Assembly: GCA_020853575.1 (NCBI GenBank)
Contig: JADYYP010000029.1
Location: 41,197 to 105,196, forward strand
Source of the DNA: Planctomycetota bacterium
GTDB lineage: Bacteria; Planctomycetota; UBA1135; GCA-002686595
Reading direction: 5' to 3'
DNA length: 64,000 nucleotides
Within the stretch, counting starts at the first letter, position 1, and every line of letters begins with the position of its first letter. The position numbers and the translations under genes were made by a program. The notes beneath the pieces are model-generated. The model searched no databases and was not told where the DNA came from. It saw only the letters and a list, made by a program, of their open reading frames with translations. Of the stretch, positions 9,833-19,455 are shown one piece after another.

Positions 9833-9846
9833 TTGACATCCGTCAA
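9833..9846. promoter_or_regulatory. FNR/DNR-type binding site in the divergent moaA / nxr-like intergenic region
   Basis: TTGAC-ATCC-GTCAA is a perfect 5+5 palindrome of the FNR/DNR type. Its centre is ~61 bases from the moaA start and ~163 bases from the preferred cytochrome start at 10003. One site could serve both directions, or the plus-strand transcript may have a leader of ~120 bases. Confidence 0.65.
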
Positions 9847-10002
9847 GGCGACCGGGTGTCGGAATCACGTTCACTGCCCTACATGGACGATCCCCGCATC
9901 GACTCGAAGTTCCTTCGGACACCCGAGAGGGCGAAGGGCGCTCCAACGCGAGAGCACAGCCATGTCGACTGCGGGCACCGCCGGCTTGGGAGGAAACTCG
10001 GG

Positions 10003-11634
10003 ATGCAAGCACGTGACGTTTCGTGGGTCTCCGGACTGTCTGCGGCTGTCCTCATGTTGCTCGGAGCATGCGAGCTCATCGGCAACGGCTCGGTAGTCGA
10101 GGACAGCTCCGCGGGCGCGGCAGCGACTGGCGGTGCCCCGACCGCGGCTGCCTGCGTGAACAGGGGGCAAGGCCTGTATCAGAACTACTGCGCAACTTGC
10201 CACGGTCAGACCGGCCGTGGCAATGGTCCGGCCGCCTACCTCCTGTCTCCCGCACCCCGCGACTTTGGATCGACGCGCTTCCGAATCGTGTCCAGCGTCA
10301 ACCAAGTGCCAACAGACGAGGACCTCGTGACCGTCTTGCGGCGCGGAATGCCCGGATCGGCGATGCCGCCGTGGGAGTGGATGCCTGACTCGGATCTCGT
10401 TGCGCTGGCGCGCTACGTTCGCGAACTCGCGATAACCGGTCGCGCCGACGACCTGCAAGCGCGGGCGATCAAGAACGACGAAACGCTCGAACGCGCCGAG
10501 GCTCTCGAGATTGCGACCGGTGCGATGACCCCAAAGGCACAGATCCCAATCCCACCTGAGTGCGAAGGCAAACCTGTCCAGCTACAGGCCGGCCGGCGCT
10601 TCTTCTTGGAGAACTGCGCCAAATGCCACGGCTCCGATGGAACCGGCTCAGCTGAGTCTCCACAAGTCAACGAAGACGGCACACCGGCGTATCCCCGTGA
10701 CTTTACCCGAGGCGTTCTCAAGGGTGGATCGTCACACGCCGACATCATCCGACGCATCACGGCTGGGCTTCCGGGTAGCCCGATGCCGGCAACGAGTATT
10801 GCAGACCCGGAGCTCGCAGCCTCCCTGGCGGCCTACGTTCGCAGTCTCATCCGGCCCGGCGTCCAGGAGCGCGTGGCGCAGACGCGTCGCACGCTCGTCG
10901 CGCAGCGTGCGGTCGGGGCGTTGCCGTGGACCGTGCAGGATGCCGGGTGGTCTCAGGCGCCGGAGCAGTGGGTCCCGCTCATGCCGCTGTGGGCGCGGGC
11001 ACACGGTGTCGAGGGTTGCACGATCCGCGCGCTGCACGACGGGACGACGTTGGCGCTGCGCATCAGCTGGGAAGACCGCACACAGAGCACCGAACTGCTC
11101 GCGCAGGATCTTTTCACCGATGCCGTCGCGCTGCAGTGGTCTCGAGGAGCGCAGCCACCCCTGTTCACGATGGGCGAGCCGACGCGGCCAGTGAACATCT
11201 GGCAGTGGCGCGCGGGCTGGGAGCTCGATCTGGCCGCGGTGCGCGGCGTCACCGCACTCCACGCCGACACCCCCGATGACATGTACGGCCATGTCGACCC
11301 GCAAAGCGAGGTGCTGTACCTCACGGCACGCGCCGCGGGAAACCCGATGGCGGCAGCGACCCGGACGAGCGCCGGCGAGATGCTGAGCGCCACCGGTTTC
11401 GGCACGCTCGCGCCCATCGGCGCCGACGCGAAGCTGACGGCGAAGGGCGTGTGGTCGAACGGCTTCTGGGACGTGGTGATGACGCGTCCGATGCAGGCCT
11501 GCTGTCCAGGCGAGCTCCCGCTCGCACCCGGTGACAGCGTGTTCCTCGGAGCGGCCGCGTGGGACGGCGACCAACGCGACCGCAACGGTCAGAAGTCCGT
11601 CTCCGTCTGGCATGTGTTCCGCATCGCGGACTGA
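10003..11634 (+). CDS. Diheme cytochrome c lipoprotein with ethylbenzene-dehydrogenase-type heme b domain (gamma subunit, NxrC-like)
   Basis: The ATG at 10003 follows a GAGG ribosome site and gives a lipoprotein signal with lipobox LGA-C (Cys23); open sequence continues further upstream but lacks signal-like residues. Two class-I cytochrome c domains follow, with CATCH at 63-67 and CAKCH at 205-209, each with a downstream Met ligand candidate. Residues ~310-543 ([48 protein letters not shown]) match the EB_dh heme-binding fold found in gamma subunits of type II DMSO-reductase-family enzymes. It should carry electrons between the alpha/beta dimer and other periplasmic carriers. It lies 14 bases upstream of the alpha subunit, clearly in one operon. 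Confidence 0.85.
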   Translation: MQARDVSWVSGLSAAVLMLLGACELIGNGSVVEDSSAGAAATGGAPTAAACVNRGQGLYQNYCATCHGQTGRGNGPAAYLLSPAPRDFGSTRFRIVSSVNQVPTDEDLVTVLRRGMPGSAMPPWEWMPDSDLVALARYVRELAITGRADDLQARAIKNDETLERAEALEIATGAMTPKAQIPIPPECEGKPVQLQAGRRFFLENCAKCHGSDGTGSAESPQVNEDGTPAYPRDFTRGVLKGGSSHADIIRRITAGLPGSPMPATSIADPELAASLAAYVRSLIRPGVQERVAQTRRTLVAQRAVGALPWTVQDAGWSQAPEQWVPLMPLWARAHGVEGCTIRALHDGTTLALRISWEDRTQSTELLAQDLFTDAVALQWSRGAQPPLFTMGEPTRPVNIWQWRAGWELDLAAVRGVTALHADTPDDMYGHVDPQSEVLYLTARAAGNPMAAATRTSAGEMLSATGFGTLAPIGADAKLTAKGVWSNGFWDVVMTRPMQACCPGELPLAPGDSVFLGAAAWDGDQRDRNGQKSVSVWHVFRIAD

Positions 11635-11648
11635 ACGAGCAAGCCACC

Positions 11649-14600
11649 ATGAACACCAACCGTCGCGACTTCCTCTCGTTCTTCGCCGTCGGCTCCGTAC
11701 TCGGCGCCGCCAGTGCCGCCAGTCCCGAAGGCTGGCTGTGGCCGTTTGCCTCGGGCGACGTTCCCAATCCGCTGGCGGCCTACCCCACGCGCGACTGGGA
11801 GAAGGTCTACCGCGACCAGTACGCCTACGACTCGAGCTTCACCTGGGTCTGTTCGCCGAACGACACGCACGCCTGCCGCGTGAAGGCCTACGTGCGCAAC
11901 GGCGTGATCGTGCGCATGGGTTCCGACTACACGTACCAGAACTACGCGGACCTCTACGGCAACAAGGCGACCCCGAACTGGAACCCGCGGCAGTGCGCGA
12001 AGGGCTACACGTTCCATCGCGTGGTGTATGCGCCGTACCGCATCAAGTACCCGATGGTGCGTGCGGGTTGGAGGCGTTGGGCGGACGATGGCTATCCGTA
12101 CCTCGACGACGAGGCGCGCAAGAAGTACCGCTTCTACGAGCGAGGACAGGACGAGCTCGTGCGCGTGACATGGGCCGAGGCGTTCCGGTACGTCGCCGGC
12201 GCCTACGTCGCGATTGCGAAGCACTATTCCGGCGACAAGGGCGCGAGACGCCTTGCGGAGCAGGGCTACGAGCCCGAGATGATCGCGGAAATGAAGGGCG
12301 CGGGAACGCGCTGCCTCAAGTTCCGCGGCGGCATGGGCCTGCTCGGCGTGCTCGGCAAGTACGGCGCGTATCGCCTCGCGAACTCGATGGCGCTGCTCGA
12401 CGTGCACGTGCGAGGCGTCGACGAGCACCACGCGCTCGCGGGACGCCAGTGGTCGAACTACACGTGGCACGGCGATCAGGCGCCCGGCCACCCGTGGGTG
12501 CACGGCCTGCAGGCCTCGGAGTGCGACTTCAACGACCTGCGCTCGTCCAAGCTGATCATCATGGACGGCAAGAACCTGGTCGAGAACAAGATGACCGACT
12601 CGCATTGGTTCATCGAGTGCATGGAGCGCGGCGCGAAGCTCGTCGTGATCGCTCCCGAGTACGGTGCGCCTTCGTCGAAGGCCGACGTGCACGTGCCGAT
12701 CCGTCCCACGACGGACGCGGCGCTGTTCCTCGGCATCACTCGACTGATGATGGAGCGCGGCTGGTACGACCGCGACTTCGTGCTCGGCTACACGGACTTC
12801 CCGCTGCTCGTGCGCACGGACACGGGCAAGCGCCTGCGCGCGGCGGAGGTGTTCGCTAACCATGCGTCGAGCCTTGCGGCCGATGGACCGAGCCGGAAGC
12901 TGCAGGGCCTGACCGCGGAGCAGCACGAGAAACTCGGCGACTTCGTGGTCTGGAACGAGGCGACCGACTCGCTCGCCGCCGTCACGCGCGACGACGTCGG
13001 CCGCAAGCTGGCCGCGCGCGGAGTTCGGCCGGCGCTCGACAGGATCGTGAAGGTCCGTCTGGTCGACGGCCAGGAGATCGAATGCCGCACGCTGTGGTCG
13101 ATGTACGTCGTGCACCTCGCCGACTATGACCTCGACACGGTCCACGCGATCACGCACACGCCCAAGGCGCTGATCGAGGAACTTGCGAAGGACATCGCCA
13201 CGTTCAAGCCCGTCTCGATCCATCAGGGCGAGGGCATCAATCACTGGTTCCACGCGACGGAGATGAACCGGGCGGCCTACCTGCCACTGATGCTGACGGG
13301 CAACATCGGGCGGCGCGGGGCGGGTTGCCACACGTGGGCAGGCAATTACAAAGCCGCGCTGTTCCAGGGCTCGCCGTGGACGGGCGCGGGGTTCAAGGGC
13401 TGGGTAAACGAAGATCCGTTCCATCCCAACCTCGACCCGAACGCGCACGGCAAAGACGTCATTGCGCACGGCTACACGAAGGACGAGGAGCCGGCGTACT
13501 GGAACCACGGCGATCGGCCGCTGATCGTCGAGACGCCCAAGCACGGGCGAGTGTGTCTCACCGGCCAGACGCACATGCCGACGCCGACGAAGGCGCTGTA
13601 CTTCTGCAACGTCAACCTCTTCAACAACGCGAAGCACGCCTACGCGATGCTGAAGAACACCAACCCGCGGATCGACATGATCGTCACCGCGGAGATCCAG
13701 ATGACCGCGAGCGTCGAGTACGCGGACGTCGTCCTGCCCGCGAATTCGTGGGTCGAATTCGAGGATCTCGAGGTCACGGCCTCGTGCTCGAACCCGTTCC
13801 TGCAGGTCTGGAAGGGCGGCATCAAGCCGCTCTACGAGAGCAAGGATGACCTGACCATCCTCGCGGGCATCGCCAAGGAACTCGGCGTCCAGACCGGCGA
13901 CCGACGCTTCCACGACTACTTCAAGTTCGAGCACGAGGGCAAGCGCTCGATCTACCTGCAGCGCCTGCTCGACACGAGCACGACGACGTCCGGCTACAAG
14001 GTCGAGGACATCCTAGCCGGCAAGTACGGCGCGCCGGGTGGGGCCCTGATGATGTTCCGCACCTACCCGCGCATTCCGTTCTGGGAGCAGGTGCAGGACG
14101 ACGAGCCGTTCTTCACCGACACGGGGCGCATGAATGCCTACGCCGACATCGACGAGGCGCTCGCCTGCGGCGAGAACTTCATCGTGCACCGCGAGGGCAC
14201 CGAGGCGACGCCCTACCTGCCCAACGTGATCGTGAGCACCAACCCGTGGGTTCGACCGGAGGACTACGGACTGCCGCTCGACTGCGAGCACTGGGATGAG
14301 CGCACGATCCGCAACGTCAAGCTGCCCTGGTCCGAGGTCAAGGGAACGCGGAACTTCCTGTGGGAGAAGGGCTTCCAGTTCCTGCTGCTCACCCCGAAGA
14401 CGCGCCATCGCGTGCACTCGCAGTGGAGCTCGGTCGAGTGGCACGCGATGTACGACTCCAACTTCGGCGCGCCGTGGCGCATCGACAAGCGCTCGCCCGG
14501 CGTCGGCGAGCACCAGATGCACATCAACCCCGGCGCCGCACGCGATCTCGGCATCGCCGATGGCGACTACGTCTGGGTCGACGCGAATCCTGCGGATCGT

Positions 14601-15095
14601 CCGTACTACGGCGCGGATCCCAAGGACCCGTTCTACAAGGTCGCCCGCTGCATGGTGCGAGCCATGTACAACCCGGCCTATCCCTACAACATCGTGATGA
14701 TGAAGCACGCTCCGTACATCTCGACGGAGCGCAGCGTGAAGGCGCACGAGTCGCGGCCCGACGGTCGAGCGCTCAGCGCGGACACCGGCTATCAGGCCAA
14801 TTTCCGCTACGGCTCGCACCAGAGCCTGACGCGCAACTGGCACATGCCGATGCACCAGACCGACAGCCTGTTCCACAAGGCCAAGGCGGCGACGCGCTTC
14901 ATCTTCGGCGGCGAAGCGGACAACCACGCGGTCAACACCGTGCCGAAGGAGACGCTCGTGCGCGTCACCAAGGCCGAGGACGGCGGCCTCGGCGGGGTGG
15001 GCGTGTGGAAGGTCGCCACGCTGGGCTACACGCCGGGCGCGGAGAGCGAGGCGATGAAGCGCTACATCGCTGGCCAGTTCATGGACATCGAGTGA
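11649..15095 (+). CDS. nxrA-like: Type II molybdopterin oxidoreductase alpha subunit, periplasmic nitrite oxidoreductase/nitrate reductase-like
   Basis: The protein has 1148 residues from the ATG at 11649, which starts a Tat signal ([12 protein letters not shown]). Cluster FS0 ligands include C68, C76 and C116 in [11 protein letters not shown] and RQCAKG. D276 in [12 protein letters not shown] aligns with the Mo-ligating Asp of NarG. Segments such as [47 protein letters not shown] and [15 protein letters not shown] are, from memory of these families, closest to periplasmic NXR alpha subunits of anammox planctomycetes, Nitrospira and Nitrospina rather than to cytoplasmic NarG. It binds bis-MGD and interconverts nitrate and nitrite. 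Direction cannot be read from sequence. A selenate, chlorate or hydrocarbon substrate is less likely but not excluded. Confidence 0.85.
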   Translation: MNTNRRDFLSFFAVGSVLGAASAASPEGWLWPFASGDVPNPLAAYPTRDWEKVYRDQYAYDSSFTWVCSPNDTHACRVKAYVRNGVIVRMGSDYTYQNYADLYGNKATPNWNPRQCAKGYTFHRVVYAPYRIKYPMVRAGWRRWADDGYPYLDDEARKKYRFYERGQDELVRVTWAEAFRYVAGAYVAIAKHYSGDKGARRLAEQGYEPEMIAEMKGAGTRCLKFRGGMGLLGVLGKYGAYRLANSMALLDVHVRGVDEHHALAGRQWSNYTWHGDQAPGHPWVHGLQASECDFNDLRSSKLIIMDGKNLVENKMTDSHWFIECMERGAKLVVIAPEYGAPSSKADVHVPIRPTTDAALFLGITRLMMERGWYDRDFVLGYTDFPLLVRTDTGKRLRAAEVFANHASSLAADGPSRKLQGLTAEQHEKLGDFVVWNEATDSLAAVTRDDVGRKLAARGVRPALDRIVKVRLVDGQEIECRTLWSMYVVHLADYDLDTVHAITHTPKALIEELAKDIATFKPVSIHQGEGINHWFHATEMNRAAYLPLMLTGNIGRRGAGCHTWAGNYKAALFQGSPWTGAGFKGWVNEDPFHPNLDPNAHGKDVIAHGYTKDEEPAYWNHGDRPLIVETPKHGRVCLTGQTHMPTPTKALYFCNVNLFNNAKHAYAMLKNTNPRIDMIVTAEIQMTASVEYADVVLPANSWVEFEDLEVTASCSNPFLQVWKGGIKPLYESKDDLTILAGIAKELGVQTGDRRFHDYFKFEHEGKRSIYLQRLLDTSTTTSGYKVEDILAGKYGAPGGALMMFRTYPRIPFWEQVQDDEPFFTDTGRMNAYADIDEALACGENFIVHREGTEATPYLPNVIVSTNPWVRPEDYGLPLDCEHWDERTIRNVKLPWSEVKGTRNFLWEKGFQFLLLTPKTRHRVHSQWSSVEWHAMYDSNFGAPWRIDKRSPGVGEHQMHINPGAARDLGIADGDYVWVDANPADRPYYGADPKDPFYKVARCMVRAMYNPAYPYNIVMMKHAPYISTERSVKAHESRPDGRALSADTGYQANFRYGSHQSLTRNWHMPMHQTDSLFHKAKAATRFIFGGEADNHAVNTVPKETLVRVTKAEDGGLGGVGVWKVATLGYTPGAESEAMKRYIAGQFMDIE

Positions 15096-15105
15096 GGCCC
15101 CCCCC

Positions 15106-15420
15106 ATGCCCAAGCTAGAACCTGACGTCACCGATCCGATGGAACTCGCCGGCGTGGCCTTCGACGATCCCACGGGCCAGAGTGTGCGTGTGATGGCCGA
15201 GTGCTTCGCAGACGAGTTTCTGCGCCTTGGACACAGCGTGTCCGAGGTGATGGAGCTCTTCCGCGGCAGCGAGCATCGCCTCGCGCACCACGCGTGGGAA
15301 CGACTGGGCGACATCGCGGTCTTCGCCATGGTGCAGGAGCTGCGCAGTCGCAACGACCGGATTCGCGAGTGCTTCCTGCGCTCGCGCAAGGCGCGCGGGA
15401 TCGAGATCACGGGGAGCTAG
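15106..15420 (+). CDS. Small unknown protein encoded between alpha and beta subunits
   Basis: The 104-residue protein starts 10 bases after the alpha-subunit stop and ends 5 bases before the beta-subunit start, so it is certainly translated with them. It is charged and helical (DEFLRLGHSVSEVMELF, HHAWERLGDIAVFAMVQELR), without signal peptide, cysteine pair or membrane segment. No family was recognised. A cytoplasmic assembly factor or a small structural subunit of the complex are both possible; export with the alpha subunit by hitch-hiking would be needed for the latter. Confidence 0.85.
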   Translation: MPKLEPDVTDPMELAGVAFDDPTGQSVRVMAECFADEFLRLGHSVSEVMELFRGSEHRLAHHAWERLGDIAVFAMVQELRSRNDRIRECFLRSRKARGIEITGS

Positions 15421-15425
15421 AGACA

Positions 15426-16709
15426 ATGGCAACGGTCTACAACTGGCAGCTGGGACGCGAGATGGACTACCCCTACGAAGGGGCTTGGCCGGAGCGTCAG
15501 TTCGCATTCGTCATCAACACCAACCGCTGCTTGGGCTGTCAGACCTGCACGATGGCGTGCAAGTCGACCTGGACCTTCGCACAGGGCCAGGAGCACATGT
15601 GGTGGACGAACGTCGAGACCAAGCCCTACGGTGGCTACCCGCGCAACTGGGACGTCAAGTTGCTCGAGCTCCTGAACAAGGCCAATCCCGACGGCGTGCG
15701 GTGGTTCGCACCGGATGGCAACGCACCCGAGGACGCTCCCTACGGCGAATTCGAGGGACGCACCATCTTCGAGGCTGCCCATGACCGCAGCGCGCGCCCG
15801 GAGGCCTCGCAGCGTGTGCTCGGTTACCTGCCCACCGACGAGGAGTGGGGCACCCCCAACCTGTACGAGGACGTGCCATCCGGCGGCGGCGGCGGGCGCG
15901 GCGAGTGGGTCCGCGAGGGCTCGGACGTCTCGCTTCCCACGCACAAGTCGTGGTTTTTCTACCTCGCGAGGCTGTGCAACCACTGCACGTACCCGGCCTG
16001 TCTCGCTGCCTGCCCGCGCACCGCGATCTACAAGCGGCCCGAGGACGGCATCGTACTGATCGATCAAGAGCGCTGTCGCGGTTACCGCAAGTGCGTCGAG
16101 GCCTGTCCGTACAAGAAGGCGCTGTACCGGCCGACGACCCGCACGAGCGAGAAGTGCATCGGCTGCTATCCCCGCGTCGAGGGACGCGATCGCGACACGA
16201 AGGGCGCGCGCACGGAAACGCGTTGCATGTCGGCCTGCATTGGGCAAGTACGAATGCAGGGGCTCGTGCGGACCGAGCAAGACGGCATCTGGACGCCGGA
16301 TCGCCAGCATCCGCTGTACTACCTCGTGCACGTCGCGAAGGTCGCGCTGCCGCTCTATCCGCAGTTCGGCACGGAACCCAACGGCTACTACATCCCGCCG
16401 CGCTGGGTACCAAAGCCCTACCTCGAGCAGATGTTCGGCCCCGGCGTCGAGCACGCCATCCAGCAGTACCTCGCGCCCGGTCGCGAGCTGCTCGCCGTGC
16501 TGCAGCTCTTCCGCCGCGACAGCCGCATGATCTTCCGGTACGACATCGAGGAAGGCCCGCTGGTGTACGAAGGCGAGATCCACGGCCAACCGTTCCAGCT
16601 CCACGACGACACGGTGATCGCGTTCGGCGAGAAGGGCGAAGAGCTGTTCCGCACGACCGTAGAGGAACCGTTGCACGTCCGTCCATCCGAACGCATCAAC
16701 TGGGTCTAA
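15426..16709 (+). CDS. nxrB-like: Four-cluster Fe-S beta subunit, NxrB/NarH-like
   Basis: The protein has 427 residues, the size of periplasmic-type NxrB and shorter than NarH. Cysteine groups are C35-C38-C41-C45 (CLGCQTCTMAC), C184-C187-C192-C196 (CNHCTYPACLAAC), C217-x5-C223-x3-C227 with Tyr220 replacing the second Cys (CRGYRKCVEAC), and C244-C247 with C267-C271. The Tyr in group three predicts a [3Fe-4S] cluster, as the Trp does in NarH. Phrases NWQLGREMDYPYEG and NVETKPYGGYP match the NXR clade as remembered. It has no signal of its own, so it would be exported together with the folded alpha subunit. It passes electrons from the Mo subunit to the heme b subunit. Confidence 0.9.
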   Translation: MATVYNWQLGREMDYPYEGAWPERQFAFVINTNRCLGCQTCTMACKSTWTFAQGQEHMWWTNVETKPYGGYPRNWDVKLLELLNKANPDGVRWFAPDGNAPEDAPYGEFEGRTIFEAAHDRSARPEASQRVLGYLPTDEEWGTPNLYEDVPSGGGGGRGEWVREGSDVSLPTHKSWFFYLARLCNHCTYPACLAACPRTAIYKRPEDGIVLIDQERCRGYRKCVEACPYKKALYRPTTRTSEKCIGCYPRVEGRDRDTKGARTETRCMSACIGQVRMQGLVRTEQDGIWTPDRQHPLYYLVHVAKVALPLYPQFGTEPNGYYIPPRWVPKPYLEQMFGPGVEHAIQQYLAPGRELLAVLQLFRRDSRMIFRYDIEEGPLVYEGEIHGQPFQLHDDTVIAFGEKGEELFRTTVEEPLHVRPSERINWV

Positions 16710-16711
16710 CC

Positions 16712-17476
16712 ATGGACACCCTCACCCGTTCCCCGGCCGATCTCGCCCTCGCCCGCGCCGTCGTGCATCGGTTCCTGAGCGATGCCATCCGCCACCCCGG
16801 GCGCTCGACGCTGGTCGGATCCGACTGGAGTCAGGCGTTGCGGACCGCGCTCGAGGAATGCGACGCACCCGAGCTGGTCCCGCTCGCCGAGGCATGCGTG
16901 GCCGCCGGAAGCAACCGCCGCTCGACCGAGTTCGCCTATGGACGCCTCATCGGCCACACTCCGCGCGCTGGCATTCCGCCCTACGAGTCGGAGTGGCTCG
17001 GGGCCGCCGGTGACCTGCTGCAATACCACCAGATCGCGGATCTCTCGGGTTTCTACGGCGCCTTCGGCCTGCGCCTCAACGACGCCTGCGACGAGCGCGC
17101 GGACCACATCGGGATCGAGCTCGCCTTCGCGCAGTTCCTGTGCGCAAAGGAAGCCTGGGCCGTGCAACACGACCAGAGCGAGCTGGCGAGCGTGTGCCGC
17201 GGCGCACAGCGGCGCTTCGTGGCCGAGCATCTTGCGCGCTGGGCCCCGGCCTTCTTCCACCGCATCGCAGCCTGCGCCGACGGCGGATTCCACGCTGCGC
17301 TCGCGCGGTTGGCGTGCGCCTGGATCGAGAACGAGTGCCGGAGGTTGGAGGTCCCTTGCGGAGACCCGACGCTTGCTCCGGGCGAGTCCTCGGTGACGCT
17401 CGAGGACACCTGCGTCTCTTGCGCGCACGCTTCGAGCTGCGTGCCCGGCGGCGCCCCCCGTCCCGAACCGAGCTGA
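16712..17476 (+). CDS. TorD/NarJ-family chaperone for the molybdoenzyme
   Basis: The 254-residue all-helical protein begins two bases after the beta-subunit stop. Features of the TorD/DmsD/NarJ family are visible: RAVVHRFLSDAIRHP at the start, the E-F-x(2)-L-type segment FAYGRLIGHTPRAGIPPYES, the YxAFG-like FYGAFGLRLND and the HIGIELAFAQFLC helix. Such proteins bind the Tat signal or N-terminus of the alpha subunit and delay export until cofactor is inserted. The C-terminal tail has four cysteines (DTCVSCAHASSCVPGG plus upstream Cys), unusual for the family, and could bind metal. It is specific to this operon by position. Confidence 0.8.
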   Translation: MDTLTRSPADLALARAVVHRFLSDAIRHPGRSTLVGSDWSQALRTALEECDAPELVPLAEACVAAGSNRRSTEFAYGRLIGHTPRAGIPPYESEWLGAAGDLLQYHQIADLSGFYGAFGLRLNDACDERADHIGIELAFAQFLCAKEAWAVQHDQSELASVCRGAQRRFVAEHLARWAPAFFHRIAACADGGFHAALARLACAWIENECRRLEVPCGDPTLAPGESSVTLEDTCVSCAHASSCVPGGAPRPEPS

Positions 17477-17493
17477 GGCCCGCGGAGGCCAAC

Positions 17494-18144
17494 ATGACGC
17501 GCATCGAGATTGCCCCGGAACTCGTCGAGGAGGCCGTCTTTCTCCTGCAGCGCGACGCCGACCGACGTGGAGACCTGCGCGCGACCCTCTGGCTGGAGCA
17601 GCGCGAGCCGCTCTACGAGCTACGCGACCCGCGTGAACGCGAGGCGGCGTTTCTCGCCCATGCCTTGCTCGCCTTTCGGACCCTGCATCTCGATGAGCCG
17701 CTTAGCGTGGCTCTGGAGGCCTGCCCGGCCGCACGCGAGCGACTCGACGTGCTCGCGGTGCGGAGAGCGAGGCGCACCAAGGAAGAGGGTGCGGAACTCT
17801 ACAGCTCCGCAACCTCGGCGCGCGCGACGTCACCGACCCGTGCCGTGCTCGCGTTGAAGCCGGACCGCTTCGCGGAACTCGATCGCCTGCACGAGCACGT
17901 GCGCCGCGAGCTCCTTTTCATCGACGACATGCTCGAACCGGCGTTCGAATACGACCCGTGCGCGATCGATGCGCTCGACCTCGATCCCGGCATGCGCGAC
18001 GTCGTGCGCGACCGCGCGAGTCGCGCGTGGCGCAGGCGCATCGACGTGCGCGCGCGTGGTGAGCGCGTGACGGGGACCTTCGTCGAACTGGTGGAATCCG
18101 CCGTGGCCTCGCTGGGCGGCACGCGCGCCTCAAGTGGAGCCTGA
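17494..18144 (+). CDS. Unknown protein of the nxr-like operon
   Basis: The 216-residue product starts at an ATG preceded by GCGGAGG, 17 bases after the chaperone stop. It is acidic and helix-rich without signal peptide or transmembrane segment (LVEEAVFLLQRDADRRGDLR, ELDRLHEHVRRELLFIDDML). No conserved family motif was recognised. Because it lies between the chaperone and a dehydrogenase gene with short gaps on both sides, a role in maturation or regulation of the molybdoenzyme is possible but unproven. Confidence 0.8.
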   Translation: MTRIEIAPELVEEAVFLLQRDADRRGDLRATLWLEQREPLYELRDPREREAAFLAHALLAFRTLHLDEPLSVALEACPAARERLDVLAVRRARRTKEEGAELYSSATSARATSPTRAVLALKPDRFAELDRLHEHVRRELLFIDDMLEPAFEYDPCAIDALDLDPGMRDVVRDRASRAWRRRIDVRARGERVTGTFVELVESAVASLGGTRASSGA

Positions 18145-18149
18145 GTTCG

Positions 18150-19220
18150 ATGCGAGTCGATGCATGGAGCCTGCGCGCACCGCGGGCCCCTCTCGTGGCC
18201 GAGTCACGTGTGGAGTTCCCACGGGCCGGCGAAGTGCTCGTGCGAGTCAGAGGCTGTGCCGTTCGGGCCTCGGATCTCGCGATTTTCTCCGGCCGAATAC
18301 CGGTTCCGATCGACCTTCCTCTGACGCTGGGAAACGAGATCTCCGGAAATGTCGTCGCTGCCGGACGGGGTGCCGAGCATTGGCGCGGCCATGACGTAGT
18401 GATTCCCTCCGCCCTGCCCTGCGGCGAGTGTGCGGCCTGCAACTGCGGACGATCGGCGATGTGCCCTCGAACTGTCATCCCTGGACGCAATGTGCACGGC
18501 GGATTCGCTACTCATGTGCGAGTACCGGCCCGAGGGCTGTGCCTCGTCCCGTTCCTGGGGGACAAAGCTTCCAATCCCGGCGGGCTGGATCTCGCGACGC
18601 TTGCATTGTTGTCCGGAACCGTCGCGACTCCGTACCAGGCGATTGCGCGCAGCGGGCTTGTGGAAGGCGACGTCGCGATTTTCGTTGGCCTCGGAATCCA
18701 CGGACTCCTCGGAGTGCAGATCGCGGTGGCGCGGGGGGCCCACGTGGTGGCACTCGACCCTGATCCCGTACGACTCGAAAGAGCCGGAGAGCTTGGTGCC
18801 GAACTCCCGCTTCTCATCGACGACACTGCGGGAAAGCCGGTTGCCGAACACGTGGACGACTTTGCGTCCGAGCGAGGTTGTCCGCCATGGCGCGTTCGAA
18901 TCTACGAAACATGCGAGAAGCAACGGTGTCGCGAGTTGGCGTTTGGGCTGCTCACGGCTGGACGCACGCTCGCCGTCGTAGGCAATCGCCTAGGCTCCGT
19001 CTCACCGCCAGTTCCTGACCTCGCGACCCACGACGCGACAGTATTCGGCAGTTCGGGATGCGCACCAGAGCGCTACGCGGAGTTGCTCCAACTCGCCCTC
19101 TCCGGGAAATTGGCGCTCAAGTCGCTTGTCGAAGTGCGCTCACTGGCCAGCGTTCAGCATCGGTTTCAGGATCTCGCCCATCGACCCGGGTTCCGCAGAG
19201 TGGTGCTCGTGCCGGAATAG
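18150..19220 (+). CDS. Had-like zinc-type alcohol dehydrogenase with altered catalytic zinc site
   Basis: The 356-residue MDR-superfamily protein begins 5 bases after its neighbour. The structural zinc loop is intact (CGECAACNCGRSAMC) and the Rossmann segment is GLGIHGLLGVQIAVARGAHVV. The overall pattern (GNEISGNVVAAG, NVHGGFATHVRVPAR) is closest to 6-hydroxycyclohex-1-ene-1-carbonyl-CoA dehydrogenases of anaerobic aromatic degradation. The usual catalytic zinc ligands are changed: the CxTD cysteine is replaced in CAVRASD and GHE is GNE. A different reaction, or loss of zinc-dependent catalysis, is therefore likely. No other benzoyl-CoA pathway genes are present nearby. Confidence 0.75.
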   Translation: MRVDAWSLRAPRAPLVAESRVEFPRAGEVLVRVRGCAVRASDLAIFSGRIPVPIDLPLTLGNEISGNVVAAGRGAEHWRGHDVVIPSALPCGECAACNCGRSAMCPRTVIPGRNVHGGFATHVRVPARGLCLVPFLGDKASNPGGLDLATLALLSGTVATPYQAIARSGLVEGDVAIFVGLGIHGLLGVQIAVARGAHVVALDPDPVRLERAGELGAELPLLIDDTAGKPVAEHVDDFASERGCPPWRVRIYETCEKQRCRELAFGLLTAGRTLAVVGNRLGSVSPPVPDLATHDATVFGSSGCAPERYAELLQLALSGKLALKSLVEVRSLASVQHRFQDLAHRPGFRRVVLVPE

Positions 19221-19455
19221 GGCACGCTTGCATGCCCCGATGCCAACCAACTCGACAAGCTCAACGTCCAGAACCACATCCACGTATCCGTCAACAACCG
19301 TAGTGTGAGGTGGTCGCTGGCCCCGACTTGGGCTCCGGGTCAGTCTCGAGCAGATCCTCGACGACGAGCACGGGAAGACGAGTGTTCGGAAAGGGCCCGT
19401 CGCCACGACACTCGGCAGCGCCACGGTGGGGTCTGGGGCGTGCCAATGGTGTGCC

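Noticed and set aside
11589..13934. A 781-residue open frame on the minus strand
   Set aside because: It is the complement of the molybdoenzyme gene; composition is that of a shadow frame.
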